A stretch of 46,315 bases of DNA from Peptostreptococcaceae bacterium (GTDB taxonomy: Bacteria; Bacillota; Clostridia; Peptostreptococcales; Filifactoraceae), in NCBI GenBank assembly GCA_030528605.1, contig JAUMYO010000009.1, forward strand, positions 1-46,315. The letters are read 5' to 3'. The notes under the pieces were generated by a model, which did not search any database, was not told the DNA's origin, and saw only the letters and a list, made by a program, of their open reading frames with translations. The position numbers were made by a program, and so were the translations under genes. Below are positions 18,473 to 27,172 of the stretch, piece after piece (position 1 is the first letter of the stretch; each line of letters opens with the position of its first letter).

Positions 18473-19750
18473 CTACTTAATATTCTTTAATAGGTCGTGC
18501 GTATTTCTTATTTTTTCAAACAGGTCATCATTCATAGGGATCCTCTCGACCTCGATCCCTGAATCGGACACCTTATTCTTGATCCCCAGATAAGCATTAT
18601 CTATAAATATGCTGCTGTAATTGTATTTACCGGCAATACGGGATATGATCGAGATCGCTCCTGAAGAGAGTGCCGGTGCGATATAAGGCTTAAATCCAAG
18701 CTCTCGGACCATCAAGTTTGCATTGACCGTTTTATTGGTAAGCTCAACCGATTTTTTTGCATTATAATCATGTATATCATCACAGATCACCAATCCGCTT
18801 CCGTGCATTCCGAACACTCTACCGTTTCGTTTGAAGTCTTTTACATCGGGATCCATATTGGCATAATATAAAGCGCGAGAGTACATTACCCCTAATCCGA
18901 AACCTTGAATTTGTTCAGGAAGCATCCCTTTATGATCCCAATTCCCGTCAGCATCTGTATTGCTGATCTCATATGCAGCTTTGCACAGCATTTCGACCGG
19001 ATCGGATACGATGGCGAAAATACCCTTAAATTTAGCATCCCTGGTTTTTCTGACATATTTGGTCAAGATCTCACGATTCGCATCATATTGTACTGCTCGA
19101 ACATCTCCGGTTTCCGAACCGACCGGAGGAACTTTTGATGAAGCACAAAATATAAACATATCGCAATCCATTATATTTTCTTTTTCAACCGTTTTAACAA
19201 CAGGTTTGCCTGTGTGCATCGGAGAATCTTCATCGATCGAATAAACTTGGTTCAGCTCCATCTCATATCGTTTCATCACATTTTGTTTGACAGAGTACAC
19301 TCCGATCTCGGAAATATGATCTCCCCCCAGAAGCTTTAAGCCAACCAAAAGATTTGAACCGATATCGCCCAATCCGACGATATTCACCCTCCATTTCCCT
19401 TTTTGAGGGATGTTTAGTATATTTAGAAAAGATCTATGCGCTATGTTGATATACCGAACACGACGCTGATCGATCTTTTCAATGATCCATGTAGGGATCG
19501 ACGAAGTATCCGCACGTTGTCCTTGGTTGCTCCTAATGATCTCCAAATCATCCGGATTCTCAAAGATCATCGCAGGATCGGTAATAGCAAAGCTTACTCT
19601 TTTATTGACATCTGTTTTTTTTATAAAAAACAGAATGTTGCCCTGATCCGTTTCCATCAGATTACGACATTGATGTTCTGATATTTCTTGACATTCTTTG
19701 AGTTTTTCAGTAGAAAAGCCGGGTCTCCCATCCACTTGATAATAATACAT
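18473..19750 (-). CDS. Lactate/malate dehydrogenase-like NAD-binding protein with an extra N-terminal domain
   Basis: A 425-aa protein. Residues about 120-420 follow the LDH/MDH pattern: Rossmann NIVGLGDIGSN (GxGxxG at 126-131), SDPVEML (249-255, where LDH has NPVD), GMHGS (314-318, with His316 at the catalytic histidine position) and a C-terminal SSGAISIISRIAG block. The usual GEHGDS is altered, and the substrate-loop arginines cannot be placed, so the substrate is unlikely to be plain lactate or malate. The first ~115 residues are an extra domain I do not recognise. ATG 19750 follows AGGAGGAG. It lies 16 nt after the giant gene and 6 nt before the flavoprotein gene. I infer a redox step on a product of the giant enzyme. 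Confidence 0.65.
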   Translation of the reverse strand: MYYYQVDGRPGFSTEKLKECQEISEHQCRNLMETDQGNILFFIKKTDVNKRVSFAITDPAMIFENPDDLEIIRSNQGQRADTSSIPTWIIEKIDQRRVRYINIAHRSFLNILNIPQKGKWRVNIVGLGDIGSNLLVGLKLLGGDHISEIGVYSVKQNVMKRYEMELNQVYSIDEDSPMHTGKPVVKTVEKENIMDCDMFIFCASSKVPPVGSETGDVRAVQYDANREILTKYVRKTRDAKFKGIFAIVSDPVEMLCKAAYEISNTDADGNWDHKGMLPEQIQGFGLGVMYSRALYYANMDPDVKDFKRNGRVFGMHGSGLVICDDIHDYNAKKSVELTNKTVNANLMVRELGFKPYIAPALSSGAISIISRIAGKYNYSSIFIDNAYLGIKNKVSDSGIEVERIPMNDDLFEKIRNTHDLLKNIK

Positions 19751-19766
19751 TGACTCCTCCTAAAAC

Positions 19767-22700
19767 TTAATTTTTTGTGTTAACAAACATATTTTTTAAT
19801 CTTCTTAAATTCTCCAGATCATTTTTTAAATATACAGAGGGCTTGGTATTCAGATCCAACTCTACGTTTTTCCCATAATCCGGTCTTCTTGTTTTTTCAA
19901 AAACTTCACGGAGTTGAAACAAACTGAAAGTTTTCTCATTGATCTTTTGGTATTCTCTCTCTATTGCTTCAAAAAACAGGATCGCATTTTCGATACATAC
20001 TTCCGATAAGTTATAGATATCTTCCGTGCGAGCACCTTTTATAAAATGAGGGTAAGCATAGGGCAAGATGTAATTTAAGGACGGAAGCAAAAAGTGTTCT
20101 TTTTGGCCTTCTCTTTTAACATAGTCTCCTCCAATAAAGGGATACATGGCATTTTCATTAAACCAGTTCCTCAGATTTTTGAGATAATAAATATACTCCA
20201 CCTCGCGACCGTGCTGTTGCAAGATCTCTTGCCCTCGACCCGATAAGATCGCAACTACCAAATGATCGATCTCGACCTTTTTTTCTTTGAATAAAGGCCA
20301 CATCTTCTGAATACGATAACCTTTATGGAGGATATCATCGATCAGGATCACCGGACGATCAAAAGATTTGATGGTCTCGATCTGAATGGAAAGATCCATA
20401 TAATTCGGATATTGCTCAATGTCAAATGATCCAAGATCTGAGCGAAAAACTTTCTCGGTATGCAGTGATTTGGTTACTGTGTTCGGTACGATCGTTTCGT
20501 TTAATATCGTGCCATATGAAACACATATTTTATCCCCCAGTTTTCGAGGCTTTACAGGAATAATTGAAACGGAATTGATCTCACAGACTTTCTTCACCAA
20601 TTTGGAATATGTCATCTTTCGATCAAATGCCAACACCAATTCTCCCGGGTATAGCTTTGTTAGAGCTCTTTGTAAGCGTTCCCTTGTGTGATAGATCACT
20701 TTCCTTATATTCTCATTGTTACGGAAAGGGTCTTTAACGATACTTCGAAGATCCGGATTCAAAACGATCGGATTCGACATATTGACACCATAGACCTTTG
20801 GTTTTCCATCACTTTGTTCTATTTCAACGAAACCTTGATTTTTAAGGACCTCGCTGATCTGATCATCATTTAATGGATCGTGATAGACACAAAAAGAATA
20901 ATCTTTCTCGATCGCCATCGCCAGTATCTCAGTCAACATGATCTGACCCAGATGAGAGATAGGATAATGCTTTTTGACCCATAATGAATTTATAACAAAT
21001 ATTCTTCCCATCGCTTTGTTTCTAAGATACTCACTGATATCCGGATTTTTAAATTCATGGTAATAATTTGGACTTTTTAACCAAAACCCGGTTGCGAAAG
21101 CGATGATATTCTCGTCCTCTTCATTTTTTAGAGCAACAAGCTTCAGCTCCTTTTTATGATCATCATTAAAAAGGTCGTTTAGATCATAATATTTCTGACC
21201 AGGGATCCTATCTATAAAGATCTTTGCTTCTTCCGCGGAGATCGGATCATAGATCTCGGTTTTTATCCCTGATTTTGGAGCAAAAAACTTGTCTCTGGGT
21301 GCTTTTTTATACAAACTGAATCGATAGATATAGGATTGTGCTTGATGATCGATCAACTCACTGATGTCACGGTTTTCATCGATAGATTCTCGGATGCGTG
21401 TTGAACTGATCGATTCATATTGTGGCGGAAGATTCAATATTTCGATCCGACCTTTGATATTATTGATCTTATCGACCGGGAGATCATCCTCTGATCCATT
21501 CTTTTCATCATCCATCTTTCGGTGAAAAATAATATGATCCAGATCCAGGATCTCTCCGTTTTTTCCTTCAAGATAGCTGCTTGCATTTTTGACCACATCC
21601 GAGCCTACGACGATCGAAAGTTCTTTATCCGGGAATAATGCCTTTAGCTTTATAATATCTTTATCATTTGCTATATTGATCGGATATTTGTTAGGGAAAA
21701 CATATATATTCATCTCATCTGCAATAGAGCATTTTATGATATTTTTTCTTATCTCATTCGGCTGAGTTTTTTTTGACCACGAAAATTCATCGATCGCCAG
21801 AAAAACATCATAGCCTTGTTTTCGTATTTCTTTGACGATCGCTTTATGCCCTAATGAAAACGGATCGAAACTTCCCGGGAAGAAAGCGATCTTATGATTG
21901 TTTTTCCCTACCAATTTACCCTCAAAAAATTCATAGTCTGAAATAAACCGATAGATCTTATTGAGCGAAGCGGAATTATTGATAAAGATGTTTTCCTCGG
22001 AGATCTTTTCTCCGATGATATTGAGCAATCTTTTATCGATGATCTCGAATATCAGTCTCTTGTCATCAAGGGACAACCTTTTTGAGCTAAAAAGTCTTGC
22101 AATGATCTTTAGACTGTCATTACTGATCGACAGATCAAAGCTGTACAATCCGATCATCAATATACCGAGCATTTTTTGCATGCGATCGATATAGTGGGTC
22201 TCCACTTGATCTTTTGTGTATCCGCAAGAAAGATACTCCTCAACACAATACCCTACAGCCATAAGGACCAACCAGGTGAGTTGTGGTGGAGAAGTTTTGA
22301 CTTTCACATAAAAATCATCCAATATTTCATCCAGCTCGTTTGGTTCAAGATGAACGATCACTTGACCGGCATACTTGGGAATATACTTTGTAAACTGAAT
22401 ATCCTGCATCTCAAGTGCTCGGATCAATTCGATAGCAACTTCATTTTTCTCTTGCTCTTGCAAGTTTCCAATGATCTTTACGATCGATTTCCCTGAGTGA
22501 TTGCGTACACTTTCTGTGGAGCTGACTTTCAACAGATTGCAAAAATGAAGAGCGGTTTGTAGATCGTTTTGAGTTTTACCTTGCAATAAGAAATCGACCA
22601 TAATGTCAATGTTAGCTTTTTTTTCGATCCATCCGGTAGCGCTCTTCAGATTTTTCAGGTAGATCTCGACCACATCCTGCTTATTAATAAAATCTTTATT

Positions 22701-24680
22701 CAGCAGAGAGATCACCTCATCGACTTGTAGTTCAAAATGCTTGCCGAGTTCCCGGATCATTTTTATTCGGAGATGGTTCAAAACCTTATTTTCATCTTGT
22801 TTTGTTTGTTCGATCATCTTCCTGGCGAAATAAATATCTTGCTCTTCTGCAATGGAGTATTTAGCCATGATATAGATCAGTTTAGAGATCGCAAAGCGGA
22901 TCTCCACATTGGAATGATCGTAGAAATGATCTAAAAAGGCATGGATCCCATCCTTGATATTCAATCGATCATATCGAATGTGTTTTAAGATCTGAGTGAG
23001 AGCCAGAACGACCCCCGGGTCGGGAGCACCGATCGCTTTTTGCAAATGTCGTAAGATCACTTCATGATAGATCTCCGGTTTTGTTGTCGTTAAAAAAAGC
23101 GATTGGACCATATTTTTAGAGTTGATCCGAAGCCACTCGATATTCTTATCCGTTTGTTTATGATCCTTGTATAACAGATAGTTCAAAAAGCGGTCAAAAA
23201 CATCGACACTTGTTTGTTCGTCGTGTATCCTCGAAACGCTATCAGGGATCTCTTTACGATACTCCTCATCAAAGTTTGCGATCATGATCCCTATTACTTC
23301 CGCCACTTGATTACGCACATCTTCTTCTCTGAACAACAGTAGATCCTGCAGAACGTTAAATAATAAGATCTTCTGCTCCTTTCCGAGGTATTTGTCGTAT
23401 TCTTGGAAAAGAACGATATAGTTCCTTAACTCTCTTCCATTTTTTTCACTACTTAATTTCAAGAGCAGATCATTAAAACTTTCGAATGAGCTGAAGTTCT
23501 TCAATATATTGATATTATAGTTTATCGACTGAAATTTTATATTATCGACGATTTGATCTCCATACATAAAAGGAAAATCTTTTTGCTCTCTATCGTTAGA
23601 CATAGATATAGCTTTTAACGGATCCGTCTCAATGCCCATGTCTATCATATAATTTTCAAAATCTTTCAGTTTGGCATAGACTCTTTTGTATCTTCGTTCT
23701 TTCGCTTCGTCCACATTGTCTAATTTATCTAAAATCACTTGAAACGAATCCGATAGATCATAAATATGCATGCTTGACCCTAATGCTTTGACTCTAAAAT
23801 CCGCATAGATCAAAACAAGGGATTCGATCTGTAAATTTTCTAATTCAAGATCCCAAGTGGAATGATTGGCAGCAACTTTACCGGAAAAAGGCATCGATCT
23901 CTTTTTGAACCAAAGATCTGTATAGTAATAATGAAGATAGGGTATCCGTTTTTCTTCACTTTTTTTTGCACCATATTTCCCCAGATCATGACCCATCGAA
24001 GCTGAAACAACGATCCCAAGGTCGATCGGGACACCTCTGGACTTTAGCTGTCGAGCAATAAAAAGTGCTATATAGCAGACTCCGGATATATGATCCAAGG
24101 TAGTATAACCTTTGACTTCTTGGCTTAGTTTGAGCATCTCAAAGATATAGTCTTCCTTAAAGTGCTTTTTAAAGGTGAAGTATTCATTGTGAGGAAGGAG
24201 TTCCTTTTCTTCCGATCCATCCAAAAAACACATCGGAAATCGATTATAAAATCGGTCTCCTCCTAAGGTCGTTTCATGGTAGCTGATCTCCTGAAAGAAG
24301 ATCAGGAATAATTTTGCAAAAAAATCATTCCACTTGATCGGATCAAATTGAACGGACTCCGGAAAACAACGATGTCTTATATGATCATAAGTATATTCCA
24401 AAAATGATTTCTTATCGGGACAGTGATCTTTCTCAAAGATCTTTTTAGATCGCTCATCTTCCAAATGATCCTTTGAAAGATCACAGGAGCTGCATATGTC
24501 GATAAAGTAGTTTTCCAAGATAGACAATAGAGAATAAGCACTCCAATCTCTTTTTTCCATCAGATCTTGTATCTTCCGGATCATCGTTTCGTCCGGAAGC
24601 GGGATCTGCATAGAGTAAGAGATTCCAAGCCCATTCAGTTGCTCAAATATTCTTTTGAAAGATGTCTCGTTTTTCATCAT
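19767..24680 (-). CDS. Giant multidomain protein: HD domain, helical repeats, NadD-like nucleotidyltransferase, GNAT-like and phosphoribosyltransferase-like domains
   Basis: A 1637-aa cytoplasmic protein with no signal or membrane segment. From the N-terminus it has an unknown helical region (1-185); an HD-type phosphohydrolase-like domain (about 190-300; His197, His231-Asp232 in GHDLGK, His273, Asp294); a long region of HEAT-like helical repeats (about 390-900); a nicotinate-nucleotide-adenylyltransferase-like domain (930-1126) with GSFDPFSLGH (936-945) and ISSTRIR (1091-1097); a GNAT-like segment (about 1146-1306); and a phosphoribosyltransferase-like domain with VILIDDILHKGYR (1444-1456). 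The first of the two histidines of the usual HxGH is Ser here. I start at ATG 24680 because GGAGGGG lies just upstream; ATG 24692 is inside that site. It heads a unit with the two redox genes downstream. Domain calls are by motif; the combined function is unknown. Confidence 0.7.
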   Translation of the reverse strand: MMKNETSFKRIFEQLNGLGISYSMQIPLPDETMIRKIQDLMEKRDWSAYSLLSILENYFIDICSSCDLSKDHLEDERSKKIFEKDHCPDKKSFLEYTYDHIRHRCFPESVQFDPIKWNDFFAKLFLIFFQEISYHETTLGGDRFYNRFPMCFLDGSEEKELLPHNEYFTFKKHFKEDYIFEMLKLSQEVKGYTTLDHISGVCYIALFIARQLKSRGVPIDLGIVVSASMGHDLGKYGAKKSEEKRIPYLHYYYTDLWFKKRSMPFSGKVAANHSTWDLELENLQIESLVLIYADFRVKALGSSMHIYDLSDSFQVILDKLDNVDEAKERRYKRVYAKLKDFENYMIDMGIETDPLKAISMSNDREQKDFPFMYGDQIVDNIKFQSINYNINILKNFSSFESFNDLLLKLSSEKNGRELRNYIVLFQEYDKYLGKEQKILLFNVLQDLLLFREEDVRNQVAEVIGIMIANFDEEYRKEIPDSVSRIHDEQTSVDVFDRFLNYLLYKDHKQTDKNIEWLRINSKNMVQSLFLTTTKPEIYHEVILRHLQKAIGAPDPGVVLALTQILKHIRYDRLNIKDGIHAFLDHFYDHSNVEIRFAISKLIYIMAKYSIAEEQDIYFARKMIEQTKQDENKVLNHLRIKMIRELGKHFELQVDEVISLLNKDFINKQDVVEIYLKNLKSATGWIEKKANIDIMVDFLLQGKTQNDLQTALHFCNLLKVSSTESVRNHSGKSIVKIIGNLQEQEKNEVAIELIRALEMQDIQFTKYIPKYAGQVIVHLEPNELDEILDDFYVKVKTSPPQLTWLVLMAVGYCVEEYLSCGYTKDQVETHYIDRMQKMLGILMIGLYSFDLSISNDSLKIIARLFSSKRLSLDDKRLIFEIIDKRLLNIIGEKISEENIFINNSASLNKIYRFISDYEFFEGKLVGKNNHKIAFFPGSFDPFSLGHKAIVKEIRKQGYDVFLAIDEFSWSKKTQPNEIRKNIIKCSIADEMNIYVFPNKYPINIANDKDIIKLKALFPDKELSIVVGSDVVKNASSYLEGKNGEILDLDHIIFHRKMDDEKNGSEDDLPVDKINNIKGRIEILNLPPQYESISSTRIRESIDENRDISELIDHQAQSYIYRFSLYKKAPRDKFFAPKSGIKTEIYDPISAEEAKIFIDRIPGQKYYDLNDLFNDDHKKELKLVALKNEEDENIIAFATGFWLKSPNYYHEFKNPDISEYLRNKAMGRIFVINSLWVKKHYPISHLGQIMLTEILAMAIEKDYSFCVYHDPLNDDQISEVLKNQGFVEIEQSDGKPKVYGVNMSNPIVLNPDLRSIVKDPFRNNENIRKVIYHTRERLQRALTKLYPGELVLAFDRKMTYSKLVKKVCEINSVSIIPVKPRKLGDKICVSYGTILNETIVPNTVTKSLHTEKVFRSDLGSFDIEQYPNYMDLSIQIETIKSFDRPVILIDDILHKGYRIQKMWPLFKEKKVEIDHLVVAILSGRGQEILQQHGREVEYIYYLKNLRNWFNENAMYPFIGGDYVKREGQKEHFLLPSLNYILPYAYPHFIKGARTEDIYNLSEVCIENAILFFEAIEREYQKINEKTFSLFQLREVFEKTRRPDYGKNVELDLNTKPSVYLKNDLENLRRLKNMFVNTKN

Positions 24681-24718
24681 GCTCCCCTCCATTGGATCTT
24701 TTTATTCTGACTCTAATT

Positions 24719-24747
24719 ATTTTAACATATAATTGGCTTCCAAGCAA
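24719..24747 (-). promoter_or_regulatory. Possible sigma-A promoter of the giant-protein unit
   Basis: On the minus strand TTGCTT (24742-24747), 17-nt spacer, TAAAAT (24719-24724). The -35 box is weak. It lies in the T-tract of the iorB terminator, which would make the promoter and terminator share bases. Confidence 0.45.
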
Positions 24748-24752
24748 AAAGA

Positions 24753-24795
24753 AAGGCTTGCTTCGCTTTATATGATGAAGAAGCAAGCAAGCCTT
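24753..24795 (-). terminator. Rho-independent terminator after iorB
   Basis: The arms AAGGCTTGCTT (24753-24763) and AAGCAAGCCTT (24785-24795) make an 11-bp stem. The minus strand then reads TCTTTTTGC. It starts 6 nt after the iorB stop and ends the ptb-iorA-iorB transcript. Confidence 0.8.
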
Positions 24796-24801
24796 AGCAA
24801 A

Positions 24802-25374
24802 TTATTTTATCAAACTTTTTCCTAATTCGATCGCCTTTAAGTTGATCTCTACCAAGTTAGGTTTTATATTCTCTGATAAGATCTTATTCCAATCAATATC
24901 TTCTAACTGCATAGACTTTATTATCGTTCCAAAAAGGATCATATTAGTCACTCGAGAATTGCCCAGTTCTTTAGCAAGCTTTGATGCTTCGACCACTATC
25001 GTCTTTGCCTTACTTTGCAACTCTTCGATCACATCGGACGGATAATCGAATTTGCCGGTCAAAATAGGCATGGATTCGATCTCCAGATCATTTACAACGA
25101 TCGTACCATCCGGTTTTAGATAGTCAAGTGCTCTTAACGCTTCCATTTTTTCAAAGGCTATGATGATATCTGCGCTTCCTTTTTCAATAACGGTAGACTC
25201 CACTTTTTCTCCATAACGTACCTGAGAAGAGACGGATCCCCCACGTTGGCTCATTCCATGGATCTCACTCATTTTCACATCATATCCGCGCTCCATCAGA
25301 CCGGTAGTTAATAATTTTGCTGCGAGGATCGTTCCTTGTCCTCCGACTCCAACTAAAAGAATATTCTTTGTCAT
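24802..25374 (-). CDS. iorB: Indolepyruvate ferredoxin oxidoreductase, beta subunit
   Basis: IorB is the small subunit of indolepyruvate:ferredoxin oxidoreductase, which with IorA oxidatively decarboxylates aryl-2-oxo acids from aromatic amino acids to aryl-acetyl-CoA, reducing ferredoxin. The 190-aa protein begins MTKNILLVGVGGQGTILAAKLL and has EIHGMSQRGGSVSSQVRYG, the marks of the gamma-type subunit of the 2-oxo acid oxidoreductase superfamily. The open frame extends to 25422, but ATG 25374 overlaps the iorA stop by one base (TAATG), with AAAGGTGG upstream, so that is the start. Length is normal. It is translationally coupled to iorA. Confidence 0.95.
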   Translation of the reverse strand: MTKNILLVGVGGQGTILAAKLLTTGLMERGYDVKMSEIHGMSQRGGSVSSQVRYGEKVESTVIEKGSADIIIAFEKMEALRALDYLKPDGTIVVNDLEIESMPILTGKFDYPSDVIEELQSKAKTIVVEASKLAKELGNSRVTNMILFGTIIKSMQLEDIDWNKILSENIKPNLVEINLKAIELGKSLIK

Positions 25375-27155
25375 TATTCGACCACCTTTCCGATCGCTCC
25401 TGTAGGGCAAACTTGTAAACAAACTTCACAACCAACACATTGTTCCGGATTGATCGAAGACTTCTTAGCCTCTTTATCAAATGATAGAGCCGGACATCCT
25501 GTTCGAATACATTTTTTACACCCGATACATACTGCCTGATCTACCCTACATTTTGTTGTAAATGCAGCCGAAAATTCCTTTTTATCTACATCTGTGAATT
25601 TTTTCAAAACACATGGCCATCTGGTGATTATTACAGAAGGCTCATCAAGCTCGTAAGCCCAATCCAACGCGGCTTTCACTTCATCCAACCGATTCGGATT
25701 TACGGTTTTCACATTTTTTATACCACAAGCTTTTACAAGCGGTTCGATCTCAACGATATCGGTCGGCATCCCTTGCAAAGTATATCCCGATCCCGGGTTT
25801 TCCTGATGCCCGGTCATACCCGTGATCCGGTTGTCCAAAATAATATTGATCGAGTTGGATCTGTTATACACCACATTTAGCAGACCGTTGATCGCGGTAT
25901 GGAAAAATGTAGAGTCTCCAACAACGGATACTACTCTTTTTGGAGCTTCCGTTTTATTCGTAACTTGTTGGAATCCGTGTCCCGAACCAAAAGCTCCACC
26001 CATACAAACATTAAAATCCATGGCATTATATGGTGGCGCGAAACCTAAAGTATAGCATCCGATGTCGCCCGCGATCACTGTATTTTTTCGCTTTCCGATC
26101 TCGTAGAAGAAACCTCTGTGAGGACATCCTGCACAAAGAGTCGGAGGTCTCGGTACGACTTTTTCCGCATCCGGGATCAAGTTTTCAAGAGACTTTCCAT
26201 ATACCGCTCTACGGATCACATCCGGTGTTTTTTCTCCGCAGAATGGGAAGAAGTTGTTTCCTAAGCAATCGAAGCCGAGTTCTCTGACTTTTTCCTCGAT
26301 ATAAGAATCATTTTCCTCAATTACATAGATCGTTTCTTTTCCTGTACAAAAATCTACGATCTTCTTGTCAGGTAAAGGGTTAGTAAATCCAAGCTTAAGA
26401 TAAGACACGGAATCAGCAAAAACTTCTTTTGCATATCCATAACATGCACCTGATGCGATCACTCCGATCTTGCTGTTGTTATCTACAATAAAATTCAGGT
26501 CGGTATTATTTGAGAAGTCTCTGAGTTTATTGAGTCTTTCTTCCACTACCAATCTCATTTTTTGGGAATTCGCAGGAACGGTGATATTTTTAGGAATATT
26601 TTTTTCATAAGGCTTGATGCCGACTTCTATTCGATCTTGAAGCTCTACGATACCTTTGGAATGACAGATCCTTGTTGTCATTCTGAATAGTACGGGAGTA
26701 TCAAATTCTTCGCTGATCTCAAATGCTTTTTTGAACATATCTTTTGACTCTTGACTGTCCGAAGGTTCCATCAAAGCGATCTTTGCCATTTTGGCAATAT
26801 TTCTGTTATCCTGTTCATTCTGAGATGAATGTTGTCCCGGCTCATCGGCAGAGATCAAAACAAATCCTCCGTTCACTCCCATATAAGCATATGTAAGTAG
26901 TGGGTCTGCAGCAACATTCACACCTACATGTTTCATCGCAGCAAAACTTCTTGCACCTGCAATAGAGGCTCCGATAGCTGATTCCGCAGCGACCTTTTCG
27001 TTTACAGCCCATTCCGCTAAAATGGAATCTTTGTATAGTGCTGTGTTTTCCAAAATCTCGGTACTCGGTGTTCCGGGATATGCGGACGCATAAACCACAC
27101 CGGCTTCATAGGCGCCGCGTGCCACCGCTTCATTTCCAGTCATTAGTTTTTTCAT
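25374..27155 (-). CDS. iorA: Indolepyruvate ferredoxin oxidoreductase, alpha subunit
   Basis: The large, thiamine-diphosphate-dependent subunit of IOR (593 aa). The N-terminal domain has SAYPGTPSTEILE. The TPP domain has GDIGCYTLG (about 364-372) and GDSTFFHTAINGLLNVVYN (about 414-432). The C-terminus carries a ferredoxin domain with two clusters of cysteines: CIGCKKC plus the Cys in RTGCP, and CVGCEVCLQVCP. The enzyme works in the cytoplasm of anaerobes and yields acyl-CoA, CO2 and reduced ferredoxin. I chose ATG 27155, six nt after AAGGAG; a GTG one codon earlier is too close. It lies 17 nt after a phosphate acyltransferase gene, which suggests the acyl-CoA is turned into an acyl phosphate. 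Confidence 0.96.
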   Translation of the reverse strand: MKKLMTGNEAVARGAYEAGVVYASAYPGTPSTEILENTALYKDSILAEWAVNEKVAAESAIGASIAGARSFAAMKHVGVNVAADPLLTYAYMGVNGGFVLISADEPGQHSSQNEQDNRNIAKMAKIALMEPSDSQESKDMFKKAFEISEEFDTPVLFRMTTRICHSKGIVELQDRIEVGIKPYEKNIPKNITVPANSQKMRLVVEERLNKLRDFSNNTDLNFIVDNNSKIGVIASGACYGYAKEVFADSVSYLKLGFTNPLPDKKIVDFCTGKETIYVIEENDSYIEEKVRELGFDCLGNNFFPFCGEKTPDVIRRAVYGKSLENLIPDAEKVVPRPPTLCAGCPHRGFFYEIGKRKNTVIAGDIGCYTLGFAPPYNAMDFNVCMGGAFGSGHGFQQVTNKTEAPKRVVSVVGDSTFFHTAINGLLNVVYNRSNSINIILDNRITGMTGHQENPGSGYTLQGMPTDIVEIEPLVKACGIKNVKTVNPNRLDEVKAALDWAYELDEPSVIITRWPCVLKKFTDVDKKEFSAAFTTKCRVDQAVCIGCKKCIRTGCPALSFDKEAKKSSINPEQCVGCEVCLQVCPTGAIGKVVE

Positions 27156-27172
27156 CACATTCTCCTTTTTTC

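Noticed and set aside
20401-20691. Plus-strand frames inside the giant gene
   Set aside because: They lie opposite well-defined PRTase-domain motifs and lack ribosome-binding sites.
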